A stretch of DNA of 64,000 bases from Sinotaia quadrata (GCA_028829895.1 CM054181.1:116221860-116285859), one strand, 5' to 3'. Shown: positions 22,701-30,375, numbered from the stretch's first letter. Translations and numbers: made by a program. Notes: generated by a model not told the origin, from the letters alone.

Positions 22701-22917
22701 ATCCATTAATAATCCTATTTTAATCTTGTCCAGGTCTACGGCATTTGGTGTTCAGACAGGATTTATGCGTATTGCAGCCATTCTGGCCAATGTTACTTTT
22801 GGACTTCTTGTGGATGTCCACTGTGCAATTCCTATGATTATTGTGGCCAGCCTCATGTCATTTGGTGGTCTCATATCTCTGAAATTACCCAATACACTTG
22901 GTGTTGATATTCACTGA
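1..22917 (+). CDS. SV2: SV2-like synaptic vesicle transporter (MFS), 5'-partial, 12 exons
   Basis: The twelve exons joined give about 549 residues ending at TGA 22915-22917. The 5' end lies outside the window. The order of motifs matches the SV2 family of the major facilitator superfamily: a TFEES segment before TM1, a TM1 segment with the DAVEV charge pattern, the loop 2-3 signature [18 protein letters not shown] in TM4, PESPKFLL after TM6, DRVGRK between TM8 and TM9, [13 protein letters not shown] in TM10 and RSTAFG at the start of TM11. Every exon junction has GT-AG and matching phase. SV2 proteins sit in synaptic and secretory vesicle membranes and influence vesicle priming; the transported substrate is not settled. 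The loop between TM7 and TM8 is only about 40 residues, much shorter than the pentapeptide-containing loop of vertebrate SV2, but it still has two sequons (NQS, NET). Introns are large and repeat-filled. An SV2-related organic-ion transporter is the main alternative. Confidence 0.9.
106..2650. other. SV2-like intron 1, 5' part, no gene seen
   Basis: AT-rich sequence with a short ATT microsatellite (about 405-431). Between roughly 2220 and 2410 it has degenerate repeats of a tgaacttgattagtaagaggtg type motif. I see no coding potential on either strand. Confidence 0.6.
2665..2850. repeat. 51-bp minisatellite in intron 1
   Basis: Three near-identical copies and one partial copy of a 51-bp unit containing gactcactctggcttgatg. 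The unit is a multiple of three, so it makes a spurious open frame. It is not a gene. Confidence 0.9.
3175..3255 (+). CDS. SV2: SV2-like exon 2
   Basis: The acceptor is TTGTAACAG and the donor is GTAAGTAATT. The exon is read in phase 1 at both ends and encodes a 27-residue segment ending [10 protein letters not shown], which is the conserved lead-in to TM1 in SV2 proteins. The donor and the last exon bases are repeated many times in the following intron. Confidence 0.85.
3240..3990 (+). repeat. Donor-site minisatellite following SV2-like exon 2
   Basis: About 17 degenerate units of roughly 43 bp. Each carries tctgacagctgtag followed by gtaagtaattta, the same order as the exon 2 end plus its donor. 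The first unit is the real exon-intron junction. Many units keep a near-consensus donor. Confidence 0.9.
4461..4524. repeat. (CCAT)n microsatellite
   Basis: An uninterrupted CCAT tract of about 16 units, ending 74 bp upstream of SV2-like exon 3. Confidence 0.97.
4598..4759 (+). CDS. SV2: SV2-like exon 3, TM1 and start of TM2
   Basis: The exon begins after TTTTTCAAG and ends before GTGAGCC, in phase 1 at both ends. It encodes [13 protein letters not shown], then the [15 protein letters not shown] block with the membrane-buried acidic residues typical of SV2 TM1. It runs on to [11 protein letters not shown] at the start of TM2. Confidence 0.92.
4800..5160. repeat. Degenerate repeats in SV2-like intron 3
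   Basis: Recurrent variants of catggtagttgaatgacagt and tgggtgatag. This is a decayed minisatellite. No coding signal. Confidence 0.5.
5290..5830. repeat. 28-bp minisatellite, split by a foreign insert
   Basis: Units of attaatatctactgtgcatt with taccagtgac lie on both sides of a GC-richer block at about 5372-5716. The units to the right of the block are the best preserved. Confidence 0.8.
5372..5716. mobile_element. GC-richer insert inside the 28-bp minisatellite
   Basis: About 345 bp of more GC-rich, non-repetitive sequence interrupts a tandem array. On the reverse strand it has an open stretch of about 50 codons ([19 protein letters not shown] and on) that stops at a TGA. I see no terminal inverted repeat or clear target duplication. 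It could be a SINE or a truncated element; the type is not assigned. Confidence 0.45.
5925..6198 (+). repeat. Acceptor-region minisatellite before SV2-like exon 4
   Basis: Three copies of a segment of about 100 bp with ccattttgacccattgttca and then attttatccttgcaatattt. The last copy ends in the true acceptor of exon 4 (ctctgcag at 6191-6198). Confidence 0.85.
6199..6361 (+). CDS. SV2: SV2-like exon 4, TM2-TM4
   Basis: The acceptor is CTCTGCAG and the donor is GTATGTTG; the exon enters in phase 1 and leaves in phase 2. It encodes [20 protein letters not shown], the MFS loop 2-3 signature, then TM3 and the start of TM4 (FISGIG). Repeat arrays derived from its acceptor and its donor lie on both sides. 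Confidence 0.93.
6361..6660 (+). repeat. Donor-derived repeats after SV2-like exon 4
   Basis: Degenerate units built around ggtatgttgttgttttgta with gtatgtgtattgtgtg. The ggtatgttg core equals the exon 4 donor, and the array starts at it. Confidence 0.7.
7030..7513 (+). repeat. Repeat array leading into SV2-like exon 5 acceptor
   Basis: Units of tcatgtctatttttgtatca alternating with a ttgacaacttt or cagttttaactg segment. The final degenerate unit ends in the exon 5 acceptor (ctttttatcag). Confidence 0.75.
7514..7635 (+). CDS. SV2: SV2-like exon 5, TM4-TM5
   Basis: The acceptor is CTTTTTATCAG and the donor GTAGGTTT; phases are 2 in and 1 out. It encodes [15 protein letters not shown], a strongly conserved SV2 segment, then the cytoplasmic turn KVHRGS and TM5 ([11 protein letters not shown]). 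Confidence 0.93.
7660..7714. repeat. (TA)n-(TG)n microsatellite
   Basis: A short TA tract followed by about 22 TG units, 25 bp after exon 5. Confidence 0.97.
8100..8830. repeat. Minisatellite in SV2-like intron 5
   Basis: Recurrent units containing gttacagtcattgttgtgta with agtccacaaatttgtca and tgatcattat. About eight to ten degenerate copies. No coding signal. Confidence 0.75.
9202..9362 (+). CDS. SV2: SV2-like exon 6, TM5-TM6 and PESP motif
   Basis: The acceptor is TCTACACAG and the donor GTGAGCAC; phases are 1 in and 0 out. It encodes LAWLVIP, an extracellular or luminal turn, [15 protein letters not shown], then TM6 and the PESPKFLLQ motif shared by SV2 and sugar-porter relatives. Confidence 0.93.
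9362..9935 (+). repeat. Donor-derived minisatellite after SV2-like exon 6
   Basis: Two linked unit types. The first has cttgaatttgggcaaccaca and aagtaatattttctgacca. The second has ttttggtgagcataaggatt and tgagtttgggtgaccac. The second type repeats the exon 6 donor (ggtgagca). The long reverse-strand open frames here are artefacts of the repeat. Confidence 0.85.
10030..10330. repeat. About 42-bp minisatellite in SV2-like intron 6
   Basis: Six or so copies of ttacttataaaacttcatga with ctgctttggtgactcacat. Confidence 0.85.
10599..10673 (+). CDS. SV2: SV2-like exon 7, central cytoplasmic loop
   Basis: A 75-bp phase-0 exon between TTTTTTCAG and GTGAGTTT. It encodes [20 protein letters not shown], which matches the family pattern of a helix with ALxVLxxI just after the PESP motif. 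Confidence 0.88.
10680..11830. other. SV2-like intron 7, possible retroelement promoter
   Basis: No gene seen. Around 11660-11720 there is an agacgtcact site followed about 35 bp later by tatataaa, a layout like an LTR promoter. Related ggcctcttgtc segments occur near 11496 and 11852. The evidence is too weak to name an element. Confidence 0.3.
11870..12270. repeat. Two small tandem duplications in SV2-like intron 7
   Basis: Three copies of a segment with gatgacattttacttcattt, then two near-identical copies (12026-12107 and 12109-12190) with acctctccatgagagcatca. A third, diverged copy starts near 12192. Confidence 0.75.
12716..12832 (+). CDS. SV2: SV2-like exon 8, variable cytoplasmic loop
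   Basis: Phase 0 at both ends, acceptor CCTTTTACAG and donor GTAAGTGA. It encodes 39 residues, VSALVLDAD..., ending with a basic and cysteine-rich patch ([10 protein letters not shown]) in the loop between TM6 and TM7. A second acceptor at 12651-12652 (ATTCCTCAG) would start the exon at 12653 and add 21 in-frame codons without a stop, so the exon may be 12653-12832. This loop is poorly conserved, so the exon is supported mainly by splice sites and phase. Confidence 0.75.
12832..13470 (+). repeat. Donor-derived minisatellite after SV2-like exon 8
   Basis: About ten units of some 60 bp with aggtataattcaaatttgac, atgactattgatatttcagt and aatgtataaatactt. The aggtataa or aggtgtaagtgaaa core matches the exon 8 donor, which is the first unit. 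Confidence 0.85.
13470..14460. repeat. Degenerate AT-rich repeats in SV2-like intron 8
   Basis: Many variants of gtgaaagttcatttaatttt with attataattactcacatt. This is a decayed continuation of the array before it. Confidence 0.7.
14458..14610. repeat. Tandem duplication of about 70 bp
   Basis: Two copies sharing tttactgttttaattctg, acaact.taaaagtgcagtg and ctaatataggtcactca. Confidence 0.85.
14955..15525 (+). pseudogene. Non-LTR retrotransposon reverse transcriptase remnant
   Basis: Translation on the plus strand gives PNNYRLITC, then [14 protein letters not shown], then the catalytic box [16 protein letters not shown] and, close to the end, [12 protein letters not shown]. These are the core reverse transcriptase motifs of a LINE, with both the first aspartate and the YMDD box visible. 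An in-frame TGA lies at 15051-15053. The segment normally between the two catalytic boxes is missing: the frame goes from CEIFP almost directly into YMDD, so the copy is internally deleted. It sits in SV2-like intron 8 and is not part of the host gene. The clade is not certain. Confidence 0.85.
15525..16610 (+). repeat. Long minisatellite before SV2-like exon 9
   Basis: About 30 to 35 units of tgttgacttctgtgttgtag with atgattaa. Each unit resembles a short polypyrimidine tract and AG followed by rtgattaa, similar to the true acceptor gttctgcag|gtaataa that lies 67 bp downstream. Confidence 0.9.
16678..16766 (+). CDS. SV2: SV2-like exon 9, TM7
   Basis: The acceptor is TTGTTCTGCAG and the donor GTAAGATA; phases are 0 in and 2 out. 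It encodes [30 protein letters not shown] read in two blocks: the basic LFRPRLR turn before TM7, then TM7 itself. Confidence 0.9.
16767..17480. other. SV2-like intron 9, 5' part, no gene seen
   Basis: AT-rich single-copy sequence. I find no coding frame or RNA gene. Confidence 0.5.
17480..17715. repeat. About 50-bp minisatellite in SV2-like intron 9
   Basis: Four to five copies of ggtaggtagagacaacacag with tcacatttattcttacaaac. Confidence 0.9.
18036..18268 (+). CDS. SV2: SV2-like exon 10, luminal loop and TM8
   Basis: The acceptor is TTCTTGGTACAG; the donor GTGTGTAG is non-ideal. Phases are 2 in and 1 out. It encodes [14 protein letters not shown], equivalent to the SV2 TM7 end, then a short loop with two cysteines and two N-glycosylation sequons (NQS, NET). 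TM8 ([19 protein letters not shown]) and the RVGRK motif follow. Confidence 0.92.
18262..19290 (+). repeat. Donor-adjacent minisatellite after SV2-like exon 10
   Basis: Many units of gtgtgtagatgtgtactttg with tactcttat. The unit begins with gtgtgtag, which is also the exon 10 donor. The first seven or eight units are well preserved and the rest decay with distance from the exon. Confidence 0.85.
19735..20020. repeat. AT-rich minisatellite in SV2-like intron 10
   Basis: Seven or so units of attattacctagttttaaga with aaacatgttat. Confidence 0.8.
20022..20445 (+). pseudogene. LINE fragment (endonuclease end to pre-RT linker)
   Basis: Plus-strand reading gives [11 protein letters not shown], the C-terminal SDH motif of an AP-type endonuclease. 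A frameshift leads to [18 protein letters not shown], then [13 protein letters not shown], a stop, and [16 protein letters not shown]. This order is that of the endonuclease-to-reverse-transcriptase linker of LINE ORF2 proteins common in marine invertebrates. The copy is dead: it has a frameshift near 20050 and stops after DKH, and it lacks both ends. It lies in SV2-like intron 10, 250 bp before exon 11. Confidence 0.8.
20691..20850 (+). CDS. SV2: SV2-like exon 11, TM9-TM10
   Basis: The acceptor is TGTGTTTCAG and the donor GTAGGTGA; phases are 1 in and 2 out. It encodes two hydrophobic helices and the conserved [17 protein letters not shown]. The last 80 or so bases of this exon are duplicated in the intron that follows (20866-20965). 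Confidence 0.92.
20866..21000 (+). repeat. Duplicated 3' end of SV2-like exon 11
   Basis: Positions 20866-20963 repeat about 80-90 bp of exon 11, including ttggtgytgtgtcttctgtg and acagacagaacttttcccaa. A third, shorter copy around 20960-21000 has acagacagaattcat. Substitutions and lack of a matching donor mark them as non-coding copies. Confidence 0.85.
21065..21345. repeat. About 39-bp minisatellite in SV2-like intron 11
   Basis: Six to seven units of accatgctggatattattac with agacatcttactcatattt. Open frames here come from the repeat. Confidence 0.92.
21350..22460. other. SV2-like intron 11, middle part, no gene seen
   Basis: AT-rich. A 111-codon open frame at 21830-22165 contains an internal repeat of about 80 bp (agaaagtaaatgcacatttt and agttctctatccaaagtatt). 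It has no similarity I recognise, so I do not call it a gene. Confidence 0.5.
22455..22706. repeat. TA/TG tract and (CATC)n microsatellite
   Basis: TA and TG dinucleotides at about 22457-22556, then about 13 CATC units at 22652-22706. The CATC tract ends 27 bp before the exon 12 boundary and overlaps the place where branch point and pyrimidine tract are expected. Confidence 0.95.
22734..22917 (+). CDS. SV2: SV2-like exon 12 (terminal), TM11-TM12
   Basis: The acceptor TCTTGTCCAG lies just after a CATC microsatellite. It encodes [24 protein letters not shown], read as TM11, then TM12 and the C-terminal [13 protein letters not shown] before TGA. A KLPNT or KLPET ending is typical of SV2 and related transporters. 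An ATTAAA at 23234-23239 is a possible polyadenylation signal; no AATAAA is close to the stop. Confidence 0.93.
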
Positions 22918-24045
22918 CAGGCTTTGGCACTCAAAGAGTGATTGTTATATGGCAATATGAAAGATGGTGTAGCGCAACAGAAAATAGGAGAAACCTTCTT
23001 ATTAGAATTTAACTTAGGGGGAAACCAGCTAGTGACTAGAATATGTTTAATTTCATTATTGTCAAATACTTTTGCAGACATTTGATTTGACAATATAAAG
23101 TGAGACTGAAGTCAAATTGGTTGGTTTATTTTGACTTGATTAACATAAATTTATACGCTGACAGTTTATTTTGACTTGTGACACCCAACAGAAACTTTAT
23201 CTAACTATATTTAGAGTTTAACATTGGAATTTCATTAAATATTTAAAAAATGTAAATATGTTTAATTGATAATGGGACATGTTGTATGCAAAGAAGAAAG
23301 TATATGTCTATGGTTTTAAAAAAGTGTTGCAGTGACTTTGCTGAATACACTTTACACACCAAACATAATGAGTGTAAATTAATTTTTTAAAACCTGAATT
23401 GAGATAGTGCGACAAAGTAAATTTGCCCCTCCCTATTTTTTAATTTAATTGTTATAAGTTGCTAAAATTGTCAGAGTGACCCGATCTTGGGCACTTCTCA
23501 TGGTGTTATTTTGAAAGTGTCTGAGTTTGAAGTAAACAGCCTAAGGCAAGAATATTCTAGATTCGCTGACCTAATGGAAACTGAGTTAGCAGTTTTTTTT
23601 ATTGTCCAATGATTATGATTTATGAGAACGAGACTAGCCAATGGGCTGAGTTTAAGGAGTTCACTTGCTTTAGAGAATTTTACACCCTAATCACTTTGAA
23701 TTCGAGTGACAAAGAGAGAAGTCTGGCTTCAAGGCAGTCTTTAGTTTGAGTGGTGAGTTTAATTGATTGGATGAGAGAGAATAGACTTAGAAACATTTAA
23801 TGCATTTTACTATGATATGTTATACTTATGTAGAAATGTACTATGTGAATTAACTTTTATTACTACAAATGTTTGAACTAAGCTGCACCTATGTTGTGTA
23901 TTAATATGTGACATTGTTTGATACACTGTGTTTATTTTACCATGGGTGTGCATAGGGCTAATGAATACCATGGCAGAAATTGTATGTATTGAGAATGGAG
24001 TGTCGGATAGAATGGAGTTATATTGTGATGAATAGGAAACTTAGA
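22918..24045. other. 3' UTR and downstream flank of the SV2-like gene
   Basis: No coding frame. A possible ATTAAA polyadenylation signal lies at 23234-23239. The extent of the 3' UTR cannot be fixed from sequence alone. Confidence 0.5.
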
Positions 24046-24850
24046 CTTGTTCCCTGATTATATGTTGCAGTGATCAAGTACTTTTTTAGTTTTGAATTTC
24101 ACCCTGTGAGTGTGAGTTCAACCTTGAGTTGTGAGTCTCAAGTTATGAGCTCCAAGTTCAAGCTTACAGTTACCCTCCATGTGTTTGCCGGTTATAATTT
24201 GGACAACTGGGAAAGGCAGGAACATCTGTCGTATGTAAAAGCATTAAGGTGTACGTTATGCACTCTTGGTGTATAAAAGCAAAGGATGCTAAGTACATCA
24301 GTACTGAGAAGTTACAAGAATCATTGTAATCATCGTGTGCTGCCTGAAGGAACAGACACAGTGAGGAGAGTGCTAAAGTTCATTTGAGAATCTAACAGTG
24401 CGTCATTGTTTTTCTACAAATGCAGTGGGAGGCATGTGTTGATGCGGACATTGTGACATTGTTTCAAAAGCAGGTGAAGACTGTTGAAGCAGTGCCTAAT
24501 CCAGGTCATGTAAATTTACACATTTAACTCTAATAACTCCATTTCTATTCTCTGATAGGATTAACCTGCAATTTTATTGACTCTCTTGTTGAACTGTAAT
24601 TTTATTATTTTATATATATGTAAAGAGAAACTGTAAACAATAGTATTCCAAACATGGGTTCATTGAATACTGATGTCAAGTAATCTATTGTAATTGTCTT
24701 ATGTATACTTGATTTTTCTTTTAATAAATTTATTGTCATTCTTATGCATATTGATATCGATAATCTTATGCTGGAGAAAAAAGTGGGTAAATGGGGGCTT
24801 GCTAAATATAGATTAAAAGTCGGATTTGTCTAGTAAGATGTTTTCCACTC
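24046..24850 (+). mobile_element. LTR-like sequence, copy A
   Basis: A diverged relative lies at 29643-30375. Shared landmarks in the same order are ttccctgattatat, ctgcctgarggarc, ctctaataactc, ttgaayygt and tgggggctygctaaatatag (24792-24811 here). Copy A also has a TATAAAAG at 24272. The tgggggct stretch follows an LTR-like end and resembles the start of a tRNA-Pro primer binding site. No gag or pol is seen, so this would be a solo or truncated LTR with a short leader. Confidence 0.5.
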
Positions 24851-24979
24851 ATGGAAACCTTATGTGACACTTCAAAATACAATTTTTTATTCTTGTGTAC
24901 TTTGGTGTCAAGCTTGCATAGTGTTATTTGGGAATTGTATTATTTGGGATAAGCATGAAAGCCCTCTAAATGGCTTTCT

Positions 24980-25680
24980 GTTCAATGTTGTATATATATA
25001 TATATATATATTTACAAGAAATCATGATTCCAGCAACTAAATAATGTAGTGACCAGTTTTTGCGGCCCTTAAAGGCGTTAGATTTGCTTCAAAATACTTT
25101 TGCACATCAGATTCTGCTAGTGGCTATACACAATATTAAAAAAAAAAGTGGATTTTTGCAAGCCATTAAAAAAATGGGCTTGATTTTATTTTAAACTTTT
25201 TATAAAAATTGGTAAATTTTATTGTAAATTTTCTAGAAAATTGGTGGATTTTATTGTTAAATGTTAAAAAAAAAAGTGAATGAAGGAAACTTTGGATTAT
25301 CATGTGAATCTGATATTACATATTATATTTTTTAATTGAGATTATTTTTGTGGAGGGGAGGGGCAGCATACATTAATACATGTACAAACATTACACTTTA
25401 TAATGTTACAGGTAAATTGCATTTACTATTTACCTGTAAATAAATGCTTAAATGTCACTTACATAAATGATATTTTTTTGTGGTATAATTTATTGATATT
25501 ACCATTAATGCATTGATATTAATATTAATATAAATGACAGTTTGTGTGGTATAATTTATTGATATTACCATTAATGCATTGATATTAATATTTAATTTTT
25601 ATATTTAATTAATATTAATTTTATGTCAGTCTCTCTGTCTGTCTGTCTACCTACCTACTTATCTTCCTCCCTGTTACTTG
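24980..25680. other. AT-rich intergenic sequence, no gene seen
   Basis: A TA microsatellite near 24988-25012 and two copies of about 60 bp with ttgtggtataatttattgat and taccattaatgcattgatat at 25478-25590. No coding signal. Confidence 0.6.
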
Positions 25681-25691
25681 AATGTATATAT

Positions 25692-27012
25692 GAGTCCACT
25701 TAATTGGACCACCAATTAATTGGGGCAGCCACCTATTTGCCAATGAAACATGCCTCTTTAATCATGCAACACCAGACGGTTCCCTGACCAACAAACATGT
25801 AACACTGTGAGGATCAAAAAAAGTAATGGATTGCATAACTGTGTTATTCTGTTCAAACATGATTGGAACTGATAAACAGAAGCTGTTGTTTATTGGGAAA
25901 AGTACTAAGCCTCAATGCTTTTAAGGGCTCAGAATAGACAGTTTACCAGTTCTGTACCATGCTATGGGTGGATGACTTCTGAAATTTGTAAGCAATGGCT
26001 AATGAGTTGGGACATGGAACTATGACTGAAATCAAGAAAAATTCTACTGCTTCTTGACAACTGTGCAGCACACCCTCATTTAGATTTTTTGAAAACATCC
26101 ATCTGGAATTTCTGTCTCCTAACACTATATCCTTGGTGCAGCCAATGGATACGGGAATGAAAAAAATTGAAGACTTTGTATTGTGGAAAGTTGGTAAACT
26201 ACATTCTTGAAGCAATTGAAGAAAATCTACTGACATCTTCAGCAGCCAAGGAAGTCAGTGCAAGGATTAACCTTTTACAAGCAATACTGTTTGCCACTGA
26301 CAGTTGGCGAGAGATAAGCATCAAGACCAATCAGAACAGCTTTTCTCACTGTGGTTTTAAGCAATGAGGCATGATATGACAGATAGTGAAAGTGATAGCG
26401 AAAATGATGTCATTTTGGAATTGCAACACATTACAAAGTACAAAAAGTTTCAGTGAAAATGAAGATTGTGAGGACGAAATTGTTTAACAAATTGCAGCAA
26501 AACACCAAAAGACATCAGAAGACCAGGGAAGTGATGATGAGGATAACACACCAGAGCCTCAACGATTGACTAACCATGATGCCAGAAAAATTATTGCTAA
26601 ATTACAACTCTAGTTCATGCAGCCCTATATCTGCATTAGATACCTGCGCTGATTTTCTTCATTTAACAGTAATTCAAAAGTATAGGGCATGGGACTCTCC
26701 ATAAATTCCTCCAGCATCATTATCTGTTAAGTACATCTGTTTGATGTATACATTTAATTGAAATTGTTTTAGTGGAATATTTTTCTCTGATCTGTACCGT
26801 TTCTCTGATCTGTACCGTTTGTTTCATTTGTTTCCAGAATTAATTTATAGTATTGCAGTATTTTTGTTGCCCAGTAAACGTAGTTTTTCTTTTATACCTT
26901 TTGTGTATATATATATACATGTACTTTTTAGCTACTTCACATAATTGGGGCAGCTGCTTAATTGGGCCCAAATGCTCTGGTCCTGATGTGGTCTGATTAA
27001 GCGGATTCCACT
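25692..27012 (+). mobile_element. Degraded pogo/Tigger-type DNA transposon
   Basis: The left end (gtccacttaattggaccacc) and the reverse complement of the right end (ccgcttaatcagaccac) form a diverged inverted repeat, with a second shared aattggggcagc block inside each end. Between them lies a transposase remnant on the plus strand. The distance of about 1.3 kb is shorter than a full pogo/Tigger element, so the 5' part of the transposase is missing. Confidence 0.75.
25880..26450 (+). pseudogene. Pogo/Tigger transposase remnant (DDE)
   Basis: Translating the plus strand across frames gives LLLDNCAAHPHLD (catalytic aspartate at about 26056), then a SLVQPMD-like stretch in a shifted frame. An open stretch follows with KLVNYILEAIEENLLTS, ATDSWREI and FSHCGFKQ, and an acidic TDSESDSEND tail. 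This order is diagnostic for the DDE domain and C-terminus of Tigger/pogo transposases. Several frameshifts and stops show that it is dead. Confidence 0.8.
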
Positions 27013-27028
27013 CTCTCTCACTCTCTCA

Positions 27029-27070
<42 letters not shown>

Positions 27071-27445
27071 ATATATATATATGTGGCATAGTCTAATGAG
27101 CAATTTCTGTATGTGAGTTGAGAAATTTCTCTTTGTATGCATATTTATCTCTACCTGTCTGTTTGTCTGTCTTGTCATTTGCAGTGTGTAAGATAGGTAT
27201 TTGAGGTTTCTTTGCTTTTGGTATGTAAGTGACTGTAATTTGATATTTTGTCAAACTATGAATGTAACAATAATTACTTGTAATGATTTGTTCACATTCT
27301 TTAGATCATACTCTGCTGTACAATTTATTAAACATTCTTCACTTTATTTATTATTTGATATGATTGGTATGTGTGTGTGTGTGTGTGTGCGTGTGCGTGC
27401 ATGCGTGTGTGTGCATGTGCGTGTGCGTGCGTGTGTGTGTGTAAG
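27013..27445. repeat. TA and TG microsatellites
   Basis: A TA tract at about 27031-27080 and a TG/CG-containing tract at about 27367-27442. No gene between them. Confidence 0.9.
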
Positions 27446-27770
27446 CATTGTGGTTTGGTAAGTAGTACTTTGAAGCTAATAATTCCACTTAGACATGCCT
27501 TATCACCAAGATATCCTTTTGTCCAAGTTTTATTTTCTTAACATAAAATTTGTTTCTCCACAAATCTACATTTATAAATGAAATTGACAAAATATTCTAT
27601 CTGTAAGTAAAACTGAAAAGTTATTAATTTCATATAAAAGTAAAGATTTTTCTGTATATCTGGCATATATTTTGCTGTTGTCTTGACAGAAAAAAGAAGG
27701 AAAGAAAGAATTAAAATTCTTGCTAATAAATGTAAAATAGAGTAGTAGAGCATTTTAAATTTGTATTGGT

Positions 27771-27855
27771 GAATGTGTGTTGTGTGTGTGTGTGTATGTG
27801 TGTGTGTGTGTGCGTGCGTGTGTGTGTGTGTGTGTGTTGTGTGTGTGTATGTTTA
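27771..27855. repeat. (TG)n microsatellite
   Basis: A TG tract with a few GC interruptions. Confidence 0.95.
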
Positions 27856-28529
27856 TGTTTGTAAGCAATTGGTTGTCATTTACATAAAAGTGGACAAAGA
27901 CAAATGCCATTCTAATTATTTTCTACAAAGGCTCCAAAACATAAATAGATTTAAAAAGTGTTATTGAAATTTTAAGAAAGATCGTTTACGCCAGTTTACG
28001 GCCTACTTCCCTATGTGCTTTCTATCTCTGTACACACCCACACCAAGAACATTCTCCCACAGAGTGAAAAATTTTCCAGCTGAAAATATTCATCTTTACA
28101 CAGCCTGTTTGGGAAAGTATGTGGAAAATTTAAATGCATTGGGACCATTTTGTCTGCATGTGGAAAATTTAAATGCATGGGACCATTTTGTATGGAACTA
28201 AAGTCAAGCTTTGATTCTAATCAAAGATAAGTAAAAAATGTATTACTAGTGTTTCTGTGTGTAAAACATACTTTTAAAAGAAAAGAGGCTGTGTTAAGTC
28301 TGGACATAATAAAGGCATGATGCAAGCATAGATTTTAGTATGGCTGCCGAAGTAGGTTTACTGGCAGCTTTCATTATTAAGTTGATGCACCTATTTTCTG
28401 CTCTAATACAATCAATGATATTATTTCCAATACATGTAATGGTTGTCTTAAAATGTAACACCTAGAGATTTCATTTTAGTTTTATATTCTCAGTTTCATC
28501 TATTTTTAATTTTGGATAATTTTATTTGG

Positions 28530-28705
28530 CCTGGGGTTTAATGGCTGCCATTTTAAAATCCTTTTTCAGTAAACCATTTTGTTATTCTGCTAAGATTGGA
28601 TTTGAGGGATGCCTTTAGTAACAATTTTCTCTGCTATTTGTAGGTGGTTAATATTTTCCCACAGTGATGTATCATCTGTGAGTTGTAGTACAGCCATTAT
28701 TTGTA
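28530..28705 (-). pseudogene. Probable LINE reverse transcriptase remnant
   Basis: On the reverse strand, 28682-28625 reads LQLTDDTSLWENINHLQ, close to the YADDTSLW box of jockey/CR1-type reverse transcriptases. After a frameshift it continues as ITKWFTEKGF at about 28590-28556, also in the expected order. The copy is short and broken. Upstream and downstream borders are not visible. Confidence 0.45.
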
Positions 28706-29642
28706 ACCTTATTTAAGTCAGAAGCCATTATTATATAGAGCTTGCCTTGTGAGATGTCATTGAAGCTGCTATTCTTCTGTCATTTTCTGTGTTTACTGCA
28801 ATTTTTTCTCTTATCCCAGAAAGAATTATGTGGACTGTTTTCCCATGATTCCTACAGCTTTAGTTTGTAATTCAGTACTTGATATTAGTTTATAATTGTG
28901 ATGTTTTGCTGGGAGATGGACAAGATGTTAATTCTCTACCACCCTGACCTGCCTGTAACCTTAGGTTAATCACCAAAACACACTTTCTGGCTGGCCACAT
29001 GTTAGATAGATGAAGGATAGATAATGTAGAATAGAATAGATAGCTCGAGCCCCCAATACAAACACAGGATAGTAAGTAAATACAGGTCACAGACTACAAC
29101 ATATAACATGTGAATCACGCTAACGAGTGGTCTATGTATCAACAATAATTGTATTCAAGAAATAACGTAGCATGGGTACATATAGCAAATAGTTCAACAG
29201 TTACAATTAGTGTTTATATATATTATTTAAGTTCATAATCATTACCATGTGGTGTCATAAGAGAATACCTGTTTGAGTCCTATGGTACTGAGGTAGTTAT
29301 TTGGTTCTTTCATATGAGCAAACTATAAATGAGTTTATAAGAGAACACTGAATGTTTTTGAGTGAACTTTAGAGTACATTGGTAGAGTTTGTCTACCACT
29401 TGACTGAAGCTGTGTAGTTGTGACTTTATAAACTTTATAAATACATAGCTTTAGATCACCTGGCATGTAGCCTAGGGTCTCAGTGAATGTCTTTAGCAGA
29501 TGCACATGTGATCTGTTGAACTGGTCTTTGGCCCATGGATCGTTCTGCTTTGGTGTTGTTTGTGGCTCAGCGCTATCAAACCAACATCCAAGATAAAGTG
29601 CTGGTCTGCCAGTAAAATATACGTGGGCTAGGAATTTGACTT

Positions 29643-30375
29643 ACATGTGTTCCCTGATTATATTTTACAGGAAAAAAGCAGTCTTTCCTTGTTTTATCTG
29701 AATCTCCTTGTTTACTGATTATAAACTGCTATAATTGTGGTAGATGTGAGGAATATCTACTGCAGTGTGTAAGTGTAAGGAATACACTGCACTCCATTAA
29801 TGTATGGTGGCAAAGTATGCTGACTACATCAAGCAATTACATCAAGAAAATTACTGGAAATTGCCACAATTGTTGTTCTGCCTGAGGGAGCTAATGCAGC
29901 AGAGCACCAGATGGCCTTGAAAGAATAGTTGCTAGTCAATGTTCTACAATGTGAGAAGAGAAACACATAGAATTGCCAGTATTTAATGTGAACAATAAAC
30001 TTGTGACTTGTTATAAAAAGCGCTTGAAACGACTATTGCAGCTTTACCTATACAAGGTTACATAGAAAGTATTATCCCTTATCTCTAATAACTCATTTCT
30101 GTTCTAAGAACTATCCTGTGGGTTATATTGACACTAATCTGTTGAATTGTGTTTTAGGATACAAGTCTGTATAAGTATTCAAATTATTCAAACTTGGTTT
30201 CGTGGAAATATTGATGTCATCTTTTGTTTATTGTATTTGTTATATGTAATATTTGATTGTTGATTTAATACATTTACTGTTAAATTTATTGACCTTACAC
30301 ACTGACAACATTATGTTGGAGACGAATGGGGGCTCGCTAAATATAGATTAAAAGATGGATTTATCTTCTCCTTTA
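29643..30375 (+). mobile_element. LTR-like sequence, copy B
   Basis: Related to copy A at 24046-24850. Its 3' end reads actgacaaca, then ttatgttggagacgaa, then tgggggctcg at 30327-30336, followed by ctaaatatagattaaaa as in copy A. LTRs commonly end in CA, and tgggggctcg equals the first ten bases expected of a tRNA-Pro primer binding site. The match stops there, so the assignment is tentative. Confidence 0.5.
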
